From positions 167,924 through 231,923 of the forward strand of contig JAACJM010000131.1 of the NCBI GenBank assembly GCA_013368315.1: a stretch of 64,000 bases of DNA, written 5' to 3'. The notes beneath the pieces are model-generated. The model was not told where the DNA came from, did not search any database, and worked only from the letters and a program-made list of their open reading frames with translations. This document shows positions 21,862-33,139 of the stretch, piece after piece. The DNA comes from Tetrapyrgos nigripes. Taxonomy: Eukaryota > Basidiomycota > Agaricomycetes > Agaricales > Campanellaceae. Each line of letters opens with the position of its first letter. Positions within the stretch are counted from its first letter, which is position 1. Position numbers and translations under genes: made by a program.

Positions 21862-23150
21862 GTGGTTGAGGTACCTTCGGTTAGGTCCATCCTGAAGAGA
21901 GATGAAAAATCTAAAACTTATGTCCCACCACACAAAAGAGTGGAAGAAGAATCAGAGTCTGAATCAGAGACTGATTCACTGCTAGTGGCAAAAGCTATCG
22001 AACCTAAAGAAAAAGGATCTAGCAGTAGACCTTCGACAAGAATATACCAGTAAACAGGGAAAAGTTGGCAGGTTCCAGCTTACCTGAAACGCCAAAACTT
22101 GTCAAGAAAACGTCAACTGCTAAAGTTGTAACAAGAGGGCAACCTAAAAAGATCCATCCTCTATTAGATGGAGTAGAAGATTCAAGAGAGCCTTTGTTAT
22201 TGACTGGCGTAGAAGAAAGAATAGTGGACAAAATCTTATGAGGAGATATAACTATGCAAGCAGCTGAAGTAGCAGCAACATCTCCTGCAGTAAAACACTT
22301 GTTAAAGAGAAGGTTGAACAACTTAAATGTGAAACCTAGAATACGCAAGAGGAAGGTTCAAGTCAATAAATTAGCAGTAGCAGAAAATGAAAGAGATCCT
22401 GAAGAGGAAATCTACTTTGCAGTTGAAGACTTTGAACAACTGTCTATGGAAGTCTTTGTACAAGGCAAAGGTAGATTACCACCAAATTCTATTGTTCATC
22501 GAGATGTGGTAGAACAGTTCTTGAAACACAGACCAGAAGAGAAAGGAAAGCGACTAGTTATCATGGCAAGACCGTTTGATGACTTACGAGTTACTTATCC
22601 TACTATCAATGGATCTAGTCAACAAGTAGAGTGTATTATGGATAATGGTTCTCAAATAGTATCAATGAATACTAGCATAGCTGCAGGATTAAACCTAGCT
22701 TGAGACCCAGATCTAGTTATACATATGGAAAGTGCTAATGGTACTGTTTCCCCTACTAGAGGCTTGGCTAGAAATGTACCTTTCAAGTTTGGCAACATAA
22801 AAGCTTACCTTCAAGTCCATATTATGGATGATTGTCCTTATCAAGTGCTACTGGGTAGACCATTTGATGTACTATGTGAAACCTCGGTAAAGAACACCAA
22901 GGAAGGGGGTCAGTTTATTACTGTTCACGATCCTAACTCGGATCGTAGGTGTACGATTCCTACTTATGCTAGAGGACAGAAACCTAGAATTCTACCTCCG
23001 CCAGTAGAGAAGTTCGTAGATCAGGAAAATGGTGAAGAAGTTCCCCTCCCTTCAGAAGATAGTGAAGGAGTAAAAGAAGAAGAAAAGAAGGAAGAATCAA
23101 AGGGAGAGAACCCTGAATCAAAATTTCAAGGGTCCTCGATGAACTGTTAG
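21862..23150 (+). pseudogene. pol: decayed linker and aspartic protease of element A
   Basis: After several stops, the frame resumes with an Arg/Glu-rich linker. 22254-22703 holds the protease region: ECIMDNGSQIVSMN at about 22630-22670, where families of this type usually have D-S/T-G; the catalytic Asp codon (22642) is kept, the next residue is Asn. TGA at 22701-22703 stands where Trp is expected (LA-stop-DPDL), and the frame continues with YQVLLGRPFDVL, the second conserved strand of these proteases. A Glu/Lys-rich tail ends at 23150. Confidence 0.7.
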
Positions 23151-23152
23151 AG

Positions 23153-25581
23153 TTGCAGGGAGAGGTAGCCCTTTCTTTTGAAATAGACGAGAAAGGAGAA
23201 ATCATGATTAGCGGCTTCACCGCTACTCGGAACAAAAGCTTTACTAAAGATGAACTTAGTGAAGCTTACGTATTTGCTTCTTTAAATGCGATAAAAGAGA
23301 AAGATCCTAAGGCGAGCCAGCTATTACAGCAATATAAGGCTCAGAGAAACTCTAAGAATCCAAAGATAGTCAACGCCAATAGGTTTAATAGAGCTGTATC
23401 GTCTCCGACTAGCGGAACGACTGCAACAGAAACTAGCGGTGATGAAGAGGATGTGAAGAGTGCCTTTGGAAAATACAAGTCAGTAGCAGATAAGGTTAAG
23501 CCAGTTAAGACTGACTTACCACCAGAATTCAGGATAACAAGGAACATAACTGGCAATCCTTTAAAAGATATACCAGAGTTACCTACTAATCCACCAGAAT
23601 TCATGCCTGGCGAAAGATACATGCAAGAAAGGAAGGAAATTATTGATCAGAATCATCCGGAAGGCTTTCTATGGCCTGAAGAAAGGAAACTGTTGCACGT
23701 ACTTATGAAGTTACAAGAACTTGGCTTTGCATGGAAAACGGAAGAAGCTGGGAACTTCAAAGTGAAATTTTTCCTGCCAATCAAGTTAGCAGTTATCCCA
23801 CACGTACCTTGGGTGGATAAGAACTATCCTATACCACCAGGAAAATACGCAGGGATCTGTGAACTTATCAAGGAAAAGATAGCAGCAGGTACTTACGAGC
23901 CATGTAGTGGAAGTTATCGAGGAAAATGGTTCTGTGTGTTAAAGAAAGATGGCAGAGTTCGGATTGTACATAGTCTTGAACCTTTGAATAAAGTAACTAT
24001 TCAACACTCAGGTGTGCCACCAGCAACTGTGGATGTGGCTAGAGAGTTTATGGGAAGAGCTTGTCTAGGAACACTAGATATCTTCGTTGGTTACAACCAC
24101 AGATATATAGATGAATCCTCAAGAGATATGACTGCTTTCCAGATGCCATTTGGGTTGCATAGGCTGGTTAAACTACCTATGGGATGGACTAACTCAGTTC
24201 CTATATTCCATGATGATGTTACTTATATTCTTAAAGAAGAGATACCTCATGTTACTATTCCTTATGTAGATGATGTACCGCTAAAAGGACCAGCGTCTAG
24301 ATATGAGACTGAAGACGGAGGGTACGAGACTATACCAGAAAATCCAGGCATAAGGTGTTTCGTTTGGGAACACTTCCAGAATGTGAATAGAATCATTCAG
24401 AGAATGAAGTATGCTGGTGGTACTTTCTCTGGGAAGAAGACTTTCTTGTGTAACCCAGAAGCCACAATTGTAGGCCACAAGTGTACTTACGAAGGAAGAG
24501 AACCAGATGAAAAGACTGTGGAAGTAATTAGACAATGGCCTGACCCTAAAGACCTTTCTGAACTAAGAAGTTTCTTAGTACGTCAGGTACTTTGAGGTTC
24601 TACGTTAAAGATTACGTGGAAATAGCAGGACCTTTGTATGATCTAACCAAGAATGTACCATGGCAGTGGACTAGCGTTGAACAGTCGGCCTTTGATAAAG
24701 TCAAAGTAGCGATTACAGTAGCGCTACTGCTAAAAGCAGTAAAGTACAATCATGCAAAAGGGATTGGATTAGCAGTAGATACTTCCTACAAAGCCATGGG
24801 GTATTATCTCTTTCAAGAAGATGAGCTAGATCCTAAGAAGAAGAATTATCTATATTTCGGATCTATAAGACTCAACGATAGAGAAGCAAGGTTCTCACAA
24901 CCAAAGAGAGAGCTTTACGGGCTAAAAATAGCACTTGAAGACTCTTTCTACTATACTTACAGATGTCGAGATCTTATTGTCTATACAGACGCTAGTTATA
25001 TTAAAGGAATGTTGGATAATCCTAGTATGGGTCCTAACACTACTATCAATTGTTGGATCGAAGACATTAGGAAGTATCAGTTTGAACTAGTGCATGTAAA
25101 AGGCAAGACTCACATATTAGCGGATGGATTGTCTAGAAGACCTTCATCTGAGTGTTCGGAAGTACCTAGAGCTCAACCTAAAGTTGAAGAAGACAAAATG
25201 GATGAAGATGATGGACTTCCTTTACGATTCCATATGGGTGAAGACGAAACTGAAGCACTGTATGAGTTTGAGGACTTTAAGCACCTCATTGATACTAGGG
25301 GAGGCTACTTAAATGGACTGGTGAGAGAAATAGAAACTATAGAGGATGAAATTCAAGAAGTGTTGGATGAAGAGAAAGTTCTGTCTGTCAGACGACAGAA
25401 ACTGGCGGAATCTATGAGACTTGTGGAAATAGGAGTAATAGAGAACACTACCACTTACTCTCAGTTTGCGCAAGTAGTTTCACCGCCAAAAGATGAAGAC
25501 TGGTTAGCTGAGCATCCATATAGCGAGTGTCATAGGTCGGCAGAAGCCAAAGACTTAGATGAAATAATGCCGCTAGTTTAA
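23153..25581 (+). pseudogene. pol: reverse transcriptase and RNase H of element A
   Basis: RT blocks in order: GKWFCVLKKDGRVRIV, ACLGTLDIFVGYN, FGLHRLVKLPMGWTNSV, then the catalytic YVDD at 24263-24274 and GGTFSGKKTFLCNPEA. One base is missing near 24580 (SFL..GTLRFYVKDY), shifting the frame. RNase H follows: AVDTSYKAMGYYLFQED, FSQPKRELYGLK and YTDASYIKGML, then HVKGKTHILADGLSRRP. The YVDDVPLKGP signature is, from memory, typical of a group of basidiomycete gypsy-like elements. RT copies the RNA into DNA; RNase H removes the RNA. The single frameshift would disable it. Confidence 0.85.
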
Positions 25582-25594
25582 GTCTGAATCTACC

Positions 25595-27078
25595 TTGAAA
25601 GATGTAACTGCTAAAAGAAAGAGACGAATAATAAAGAAAGCTAAGCAATTCTTCCTTGATGAAGAAGGAAGATTGTATCGCAGAAATATAGAGATTAGTG
25701 GTCAACACCAACTCTACGTACCTAAGGAAAAGAGGATGTACATGATGCACTCAGCTCATGATCATCTCGGACACAAAGGTGTATATGCAACTGACACTAT
25801 TATCTCTAAGAGGTTTTGGTGGCCAGATATTGAGGGAGATGTACAGTGGTTTGTATCGACTTGTGAAGAGTGTCAAGCTTGACAGTTGAGACTACTGAAG
25901 ATCCCACCTATGTTAACGCATACACCGTCGCTATTCCAGAAAGTACATGTAGATACATTTAAAGTCACACCCGCTAGTAATGGATGCAAGAATGTAGTCC
26001 ATGGTCAATGTGCTTTATCTAGATGGTCTGAAGGACGAGCTTTGAAGCATGATACCGTGAAAGCTATTGCAGAATGGTTCTTTGAGGATATCGTGTGTAG
26101 ATGGGGAGTACCAGAAGAAGTGGTTACTGATAATGCCCCACAAATGAAGAATGTTCTTCAATGGCTAGAAGATAAGTATGGAGTTAGAGGTATTCATATC
26201 TGAGGGTATAACTCTCAAGCTAACAGAGTTATTGAACGTGCTCACTTTGACATTCGACAAGCGCTAGTAAAAGCTACTGGCGGTGACTTAAACAAATGGT
26301 ATTGGTTCTTGAAACCTGTATTGTGGGCAGATAGAGTAACACCTAGGAAAGGTCTAGGATGTTCTCCTTACTTTATAGCTTTGGGAGCTGAACCCATACT
26401 ACCGTTTGACATAGTAGAATTGACTTGGTTAGTTAAACTACCGGGACGAGTCTTAACTACAGAAGAGTTAGTAGGTTATAGAGCCCAAGCTCTGGCAAAG
26501 CATAGAGTTCATGTTGAAGACATGATTTGATGTGTAAATGATTGTAAAAGAGCGGAATTAAAGAGATTTGAGAAGAAGTATAGGAATGTGATTAAAGACT
26601 GGGACTTTAAACCTGGAACGCTAGTTCAAGTTCATAACACTTGTATCAAGAAAAGCCTAGATAAGAAAATTTATCCAAGATACATTGGACCCATGATAGT
26701 TATCAAGTGCACTCGAGGAGGAGCATATATCTTAGTGGAAATGGATGGAACTGTCCTACGAGAAAAAGTAGTGGCGTTCAGAGTCATTCCTCATAAAGCG
26801 AGATATGAACCCATTGAACTACCTTCAGACATACATAAGCTAATAGACTTGAATCCTGAACAGCTTAGAAGTATGGTAGAAGAGGACGATCCAACTGAGG
26901 AGTTGGGGACCCCAGGAGAAGACTATATCTTTGATCAAATGCCTAAACTGAGACTGGTGGTGAACTGGAATCAACTGAAATAGCGGAAGAAACTGAGATA
27001 GTAGAAGAACCAGAAGACAAGACTAGCGACGAAGAAACTATTCGTAGACCTAGGACTCGATCTAGTAAAAAGAGATAG
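25595..27078 (+). pseudogene. pol: integrase of element A, with nonsense codons
   Basis: The HHCC zinc-binding part reads HDHLGHKGVYATD...STCEECQ; the catalytic triad is visible as HVDTF, VTDNAPQ and NRVIERAHFD. Stops interrupt it at 25880-25882 (TGA where CGA/Arg fits), 26201-26203 and 26528-26530 (TGA where CGA fits). The C-terminal part (PGTLVQVHNT..., YPRYIGPMIVIKC) is the usual GPF/Y-type tail; I see no chromodomain. A shift near 26970 leads to an acidic then basic end, RRPRTRSSKKR, stopping at 27078. Confidence 0.8.
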
Positions 27079-27191
27079 GTTGGATTATAAAAAATCCACA
27101 CCTATCCGCAGTGGGTAACGTTTGTTCCATAGGAGCAATCAACTGCTACAGATTCAAGGCGTTACCGACACCGCAGATAGGTGATGGAATG

Positions 27192-27281
27192 TGTAAGTCC
27201 TTGGAATCGAACCAAGCACTGCGGAAGACGGGCAACTAAGCGCATTGGATCCCGCTGTGTTAACCACTACACCAGACTCAC
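27192..27281 (-). tRNA. tRNA-Trp-like sequence (anticodon CCA) with an 18-nt intron, possibly a relic
   Basis: Read on the minus strand, the acceptor arms GTGAGTC/GACTTAC pair fully (one G-U). D arm GTGT-AGTGGTTA-ACAC, anticodon stem GCGGG/TCCGC (one G-U), four-base variable loop and T arm CTTGG-TTCGATT-CCAAG are all as in a normal tRNA. The 25-nt anticodon loop is explained by a 7-nt loop plus an 18-nt intron after position 37, giving U33 and anticodon CCA. A-box (GGTGTAGTGG) and B-box (GGTTCGATTCC) are present. No TTTT terminator lies close downstream, and it sits inside retroelement sequence, so it may be a tRNA-derived relic and not an active gene. Confidence 0.55.
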
Positions 27282-28299
27282 TGATGGTAGCTTAACAATG
27301 ACCCAGACTAAGTACTAGCGGTAACTGCTAGTTGCAAAAAGTTGAAGTCGTCAAGCGGTGTTAAAGGTAGAAAGTTGAAGCGAGAAGCCTTAAGCGCTAA
27401 AATCCTTCTTGAAGTATCTACTATACAAACTGGTAGCTACTTCTCCGCTAAAACTAGCGAGGTCTGATATCTGATGAACCCACTGGCAGTTAAGTGTAAC
27501 GACTACTGCTAGAATGAGACGTACCATAAGAAACGGAGTTACTTACTGGCTAACGGAGTATCCCGGAATTGGGATCTCAGCCCAGGGCATATCTTGGAAC
27601 AAATCGTATTCGGTCTCCCAAGCCACATAGATTTTGGATTTTGGACTAGGAATGGTCTAAGGTCAGAACTAAGGATCGAGAGAACCACTAGAATGACAAA
27701 CGTACAAGTGGCTCATGGACTTCATGACTCGAAGGCGATGAGTAGGTCTAGCTGCCAATTGAATGTCGGATTTGGCACATGGTTGGTATTCAGTAACCAG
27801 TACAGTATCGCTGAGTGTATGTTTGAGCGCTAGACTATGAGAATAGCCTTTGAATTCCAACGATCGACAGTGACAGACACAAAGCAAGAGTCGAGCCCAA
27901 TGGCTGAGAATGCAATAGATGCAAGCCATTAGCGGTGTACTAATCAGCTTTTAGTTGGGGGGAGGCAAAGGCAACAAAGCCAATCTCCTATCAAGAATTA
28001 GCGACGTTAAAACATCTTAACTGGAACATCTATACCGCGAGTTCGGATATCAAAGGAAAACTGTGGAAGTTGATGTTTGAAATAATGACGACAGTAGTGC
28101 CTGAAAGACTCTAATGGGTCTAAGTAGAACTTAGATGTCATATGAGTTTACTGTGGCAGTACTCAGGAGTGTCACCAGAAAACAAATGGAGACAACGATT
28201 TACAATTGACTTGGAACTAGCAAGACAGTACTAAGTACTAGGCTATGCTGCGAACTACATAACTAAGTGGACTTAGAAGAAGAAGCAGTGGCTACATAA
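27282..28299. other. element A interior, non-coding; first polypurine-like tract
   Basis: No gene. TTAGTTGGGGGGAGG at 27951-27965 resembles a polypurine tract and recurs at 29818 and 33124. A tandem duplication of about 38 bp (GGACTTAGAAGAAGAAGCAG) lies at 28252-28328, overlapping the 3' end of the antisense gene. Confidence 0.5.
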
Positions 28300-29681
28300 C
28301 TAAGTGGACTTAGAAGAAGAAGCAGTGGCTACATTAGCGATGGGGATAACAGACCCAGAGCCCTCTTTACCGTTGGGGGACAAACCATTAAGTTCCTCTT
28401 TAGCGGCAGAAGCCTTGTCTTCTATCTCAGTGCGAGCCAACTTGGCTTCGATCACAGACACAAGGTTATTATATGAACCACGGTAGTGACTAGCCAGGAA
28501 GTGCATCTGGTGAGCCACAGAGAGTAGCTCATTGCGCAAGAAGTTCTGCAACACGTTTAGAGACTCATCTGGGAGTTTGTGATAATCAAAAAACGTCCCA
28601 ATGTTAGTCTTGCAGAGCAGATCCTTGGGAGTCTCGATAGGTTCTAAAAAGTGAAGTCAATTAGCGGTTAATAATGAAGAAGTTAAAGAGAACAACTTAC
28701 CATCTGTAGGAGGGTTAAAGTTGTTCACAGAACCAGTGAAGACTCAGTTCTTTTTGCTGCGACTAGCGGCTTCCTCTTGACGGTTAGCCTCCACCTTACG
28801 AAGGTAATAGTCAGCCTTTAAGTACTTGCGAGAAGAGGTATCAAGCCCCTTAATCGAGGCATAAGGAAGACATACGGTGGTTGCATGTTTAGCGGTAGCA
28901 CGAGTAACGGCAGCAGTAGCTGGAGTCTTCTAGGTAAAAGGCTTAGTTAGAACTAGCAATTAAAAGAGGATGAGTGGAACTGGGCATACAGAATTCTTAG
29001 GAATCTTGGGAAGATCCTTAAGGTTTTTAGGGGTGCTAGAGGAACTGGCTTGCATAGAAGCAGACAAGCCAGCCTCACCCATCTAGCGGTTAAGCACACT
29101 ATTAGTTGAAGGACAAGGGATAAATAGCGGAACATACGTACCACTGTCTTCAACAATAGGAGCAGAAACGATGCACTAGAAAACCATAAGTGAGCATATA
29201 AGTATCCGATCTTTAGCGGTATAGTACGCACCTTGCGTTTACCATTCTTGATAATGGTGACATTGTTACCAGGAACATCGTTACAACCACGGGCCTTGTT
29301 GAGAGTATCAACAAAGTTGGTGATCTTGTCCAAGCAGTGGAGCATGTTCTTGTCAATGTTGTACGAATCGGTGAAGACCTTGATGTTCTCTGCATGGGGC
29401 AAGTAAGCATTGATGCAAGCCTCATTCTTGCGGAACTCCTTGACGTCGAAATGCTCGGACTAGCGATGAACAACAAATAAGTACAACGTACCAACAACAA
29501 AGTGACGGTAAATACTTACCAAGGCATCTCCATAGTTCTGAAGAGCAGTGACAATGACGGGGCCAGCATTTTTTGAGCTTCAAGAGAGCAATGGCATTGA
29601 CAGCGTCTTGAGCTTCAGCAACCTTGGCAATCCAAGTGTCAGCATTGAAAGAAGAAGTAGTTTTGGAAGTAGCAGTAGACA
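28300..29681 (-). pseudogene. antisense multi-exon gene inside element A (gene B)
   Basis: ATG at 29681 (MSTATSKTTSSFNADTW...). Canonical introns are visible: GTAAGTATTTACC to ATCGCTAG before SEHFDVKEFRK; GTGCGTACTATA to TTTTCTAG; GTACGTATGTTCC to ACCGCTAG; and GTAAGTTGTTCTC to TTTTTAG before EPIETPKDLL. The joined protein would be about 330 aa, mostly helical, ending ATASSSKST. Two defects: an extra base in exon 1 (around 29570, after AAAAAA) and a TGA where Trp fits (SKKN-stop-VFTGS). The gene reads towards the 3' end of gag-pol. Function unknown; it does not resemble gag, pol or an envelope. Splicing in an antisense gene argues against it being part of the genomic RNA. Confidence 0.6.
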
Positions 29682-30426
29682 TAGTAATAGAGCTGAGGGA
29701 TGTACGATTGTAGAACTCGTTCTGAGGAATTGAGCTCTCAAAATCGACGTCTTTTATACTCAACTGGCGGTCTATCTAGGCTACCTATGACATACTTCAT
29801 CGAGGATGATGAAACTTTTGAGTTGGGGGGAGGAGGTACCCTAAGCCCTGTAGAAAATTCCGGAAATTCGGAAAATGTTGGTCTTAGACAGATATTTCAA
29901 ATTTTGGATACAGGGGGAGGGAACTTAGATGAACCTAACTAGGAACTAGTGGCCTAAGGTTGTAAAGGAGAAAAGAACTACGTCACTCAAGTGATTTTGA
30001 AGACGAAAATCAAAATCTAGTGTACTAGCACTAAAAGTGATGTCTTTGAAACGGTTAAGATTTGAATAAAGACCTAGACTAAAACAAAGAAAGAATAGTG
30101 GTGAATACGAGCTACGAACATATAACTACTCAACACTAGAAACAGTTCTGAATAAAGACAAAGACTAGCGCAAGTACAACTTAGACAATTATAAGTCGAG
30201 AGTTGACTTAGACTTAGACACTTAAGTATTCACACGATTAAAACAAGAGGCAAAGAGCTATTAAGAGCTTGAGATGAATACATTATGGGGTATATCTACA
30301 AGTCTACCAAGAAAGTACAGTTAAAACTGATATACATAAAGACTAGCTATACATTCAAGAAAGGCTACAAGCTGGTATACAAACTGGTATACAACGAGAT
30401 AAATACAAGAGGGTATAAGAATAAAA
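29682..30426. other. spacer between the two antisense genes
   Basis: Contains the second AGTTGGGGGGAG tract at 29821-29832, 140 bases upstream of the ATG of gene B on the minus strand. The rest is A-rich with repeated AAGACTAGC and TATACATAAAG words. No gene. Confidence 0.5.
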
Positions 30427-33051
30427 CTACTTCTCGTAAAAGAACTTGGCAAAGGACTTGTCCAGACGGATGGTACCAACGTTATGGAGGTCTTCTTCCT
30501 CAGGACTAGACCTTTGACGACGAACCACAGGACCCAGATTGTACCTATCCGCTACCTCTTCAAAGGTTAGAGGCGGGGAGGGAGTTCTTGGACCCAGTCG
30601 AGTGCAAATGGGTGGAGGAATTGAGGGCTCTGGAGACGAGCTAGGATATAGTAGCTCGGTCCTAGCTTCTACATCTGAAGGGCTAAGACCACCTTCAAAT
30701 GAAGGCGGAGTAGCGGCTTCAAAAGAGTCCTGGAGACTGAACCCAATAAAGTTCTCTACCTCTTCTCCCTCTGCTTTGGTCAAGTCCTCTTCTCCATTGT
30801 CTTCAATGGCCTTGAGGTCGAGCAAGTCGGTATTAGCGGTAGAAGTTGGAATGGAAGAAGGAAGGAAGGAAGTTGAGGGTCCAGCTGCAGATAGATTAGC
30901 AGGGTCCTCACAAGGTTGACAATGTGCAAAAATGCGATGAAGACGAGGTGGAGAGAGCACTATGAGAGTGTCCTCATCCTCCTCATCTCCACCTTCTGGA
31001 CCAAAAGCAGCTTGCATAAGGTATTGTGCCATTAGCAGGTCTCTAGGCACAGGAAGGGAAGATGGAGTTGGTTGAATTAGCAGAGCCGCAGGCTCAACGC
31101 TAGTCAGGAAGTCAGCTTCATCTACCCGTTCCTCAGAAGGAGGAGTGTCCAAGACCTAAAGTGCAAAAAGAGTTAATAGAGTGGAAAACAAAGAAGAGAA
31201 AAAAAGACGACTCACAATCATCTCTGGGTCATCCTCTGGCCTAGCCAAGTCTGGAGGAGGACTAGGCAGAGACTCTATCCCTATGGCAGCCAACAAAGCA
31301 GATAAGGTTCTAGGGAGCTTAGAGAAATCGAGAGAAGGAGGACCTGCCAGAGTGGAAGGTGAAGTTGACGATGATGGTGGAGTGAGAGAGGGAAGAATGG
31401 GCTGAGAAGGAGGAGTACTTGGCTGACTAGAGGAACTAGTGCGGAAAGGGACGGATCCAGTATCCCCAATCCAATCTGAGTCCTCTAATTTCACCAAGCC
31501 CTCAGTAACCCTAACTGGAGTAATAGGCAGCCAAAGGTCCAGCCTAGCCTGGATTTGAGCAGGAGTTGAAGGGATTGGTGGTACAGGAGTAGAAGGGGAA
31601 GTTTCATCAGCAAAACGGACCCTACAGCTGCTAGTTGATGACTTTTTGGCCCAAGGTGTCTTCAAAATGGATACCTTGGACGTGCGAGGAGTTGTGGTTG
31701 AAGTCTACAAAACCAAAAGTATCCAATTTAGCAGTAAAACTGATAAAATTCAAAACGAAACTTACAGTTTTACTTTTCTTGGAAGAACTAGTGGGGCCTT
31801 TGAAAGGCGCTTTGCTTTTTGAAGACTACAACAAGGAGATTAGCAGTTAAACCCAAACAATTAGCAAAAAAAAAAAAAAAATCAGAGAAAACTTACGGTG
31901 GTGGCAGAGGTGGACATTGAAGCTGAGCTCAAAGATCCCGATGATACGATGCTAGAAGGGTCGTACATAGGTTCATTGGACTATAAACCACTGCTAATCG
32001 TCACTAACAATGAAAAAAAAAAGCGAAAACAAGTGGACTTACCAAATTTGGGACATCCATAGGCAAAGAGTTGGTTGAGTTCCACAGCTGACTGTTGTCC
32101 TCAACAACCTTGCGGCCTGTAATCCACAGCCAGTCTAGGTTCTGACTAGCGCCTAGAGCGTTGCGAGCGGACTGATCACGACGGCGAGTGAATAGAGTGA
32201 TGAGGAGGCTTAAAGCCATATCCCTCATCTGCCTCACCCAGGGTCGGAATGCAGCGTCGTTGTGGAGAACGGTGTAGTCAAGATCGCGCTAGATAATGAG
32301 AAGAATGAAGAATAAAAGGTCAAACAAGGAGGAAAAAGCAGAGATCACTGTTACTCACAATGAACTTGATATACGGTGCAGCCTCAGCAGCAAGAGCACC
32401 ATCTTTGTCACCAGCCTTGAGGGTGAGTCGAATGTGAAAGGCATGGATGGCAAACTGGCGGAGCTGTTCCAAATGTGAAAGGCATGGATGGCAAACTGGC
32501 GGAGCTGTTCCAAATGTGCATACAACACTCGACTACAGGGGTTGAGTAGTCGGCCAGCGTGAGAGGGGTCGGTGAATGGTTTTGGAAGTGAGGGCATCGT
32601 TGACGATGGCGAGGACAGTGTGGAAGAGGGAAAAAGTGGGACTTAGAGAAATTTTCACAGTCCTCTTTATCTTACACTCTCCATACTTGGAATTCTGGAC
32701 GGGCAGTCTGAAATTCCCGAGCTCGATCATCAAAGGACCCTCGAACGCCAAAACAAGTAAACGCAGATGAGCGTTAAAGTTAAATGGGCACTAAAGTGCC
32801 AAATTGAGTCAAAGATTCATCTATTTTGATGATCTGAGAGACCCTGCACTGATGGAAAAATCGGATTTTCTGGTAGAGCGGTCCATTTTTCTAGCAGAAG
32901 AGCACAGAGAACTGGAAATGCCTAAGATGGATTGATAAAAGAAGTTGGAGGACTTAGACATAGCGACAGTATGTTTTATGACAGTCTTGAGGTCTTGCCA
33001 TGAGGCGTCTGAATTGGCGGCATTTACTGAAAACCGACGAGGACTTCCCAA
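30427..33051 (-). CDS. antisense multi-exon Pro/Ser-rich gene inside element A (gene A)
   Basis: Reading from ATG 33051 (MGSPRRFSVNAANSD...), the exons encode a basic N-terminus, a segment around 32751-32533, a helical segment (RPWVRQMRDMALSLLITLFT, 32237-32040), short Ser-rich exons, and two long exons (31660-31205 and 31152-30427) full of Pro/Ser/Thr with acidic patches, ending RLDKSFAKFFYEK. Clear junctions: GTAAGTTTTCTCTG after MSTSATT (31897), GTAAGTTTCG after KKSKT, TTGTAG and TTTGTAG acceptors. A 40-bp tandem duplication at 32430-32518 would shift the frame in one exon, so this copy may be broken. No known domain seen. It could be a nuclear regulator; that is a guess from composition only. 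Confidence 0.55.
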
Positions 33052-33123
33052 AGAGGAACCTTGAAGGACTAGTGCCGGGCAGCATTACCCACAACAGACA
33101 GTTGACCAAGGACGGTCAAGATC

Positions 33124-33139
33124 TTTAGTTGGGGGGAGA
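33124..33139 (+). promoter_or_regulatory. polypurine-like tract next to the inner right LTR-like copy
   Basis: TTTAGTTGGGGGGAGA directly precedes TGATACACC. That is where a plus-strand polypurine tract would stand before a 3' LTR. On the other strand the same tract lies 75 bases upstream of the ATG of antisense gene A, so a promoter role is the alternative. Confidence 0.55.
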
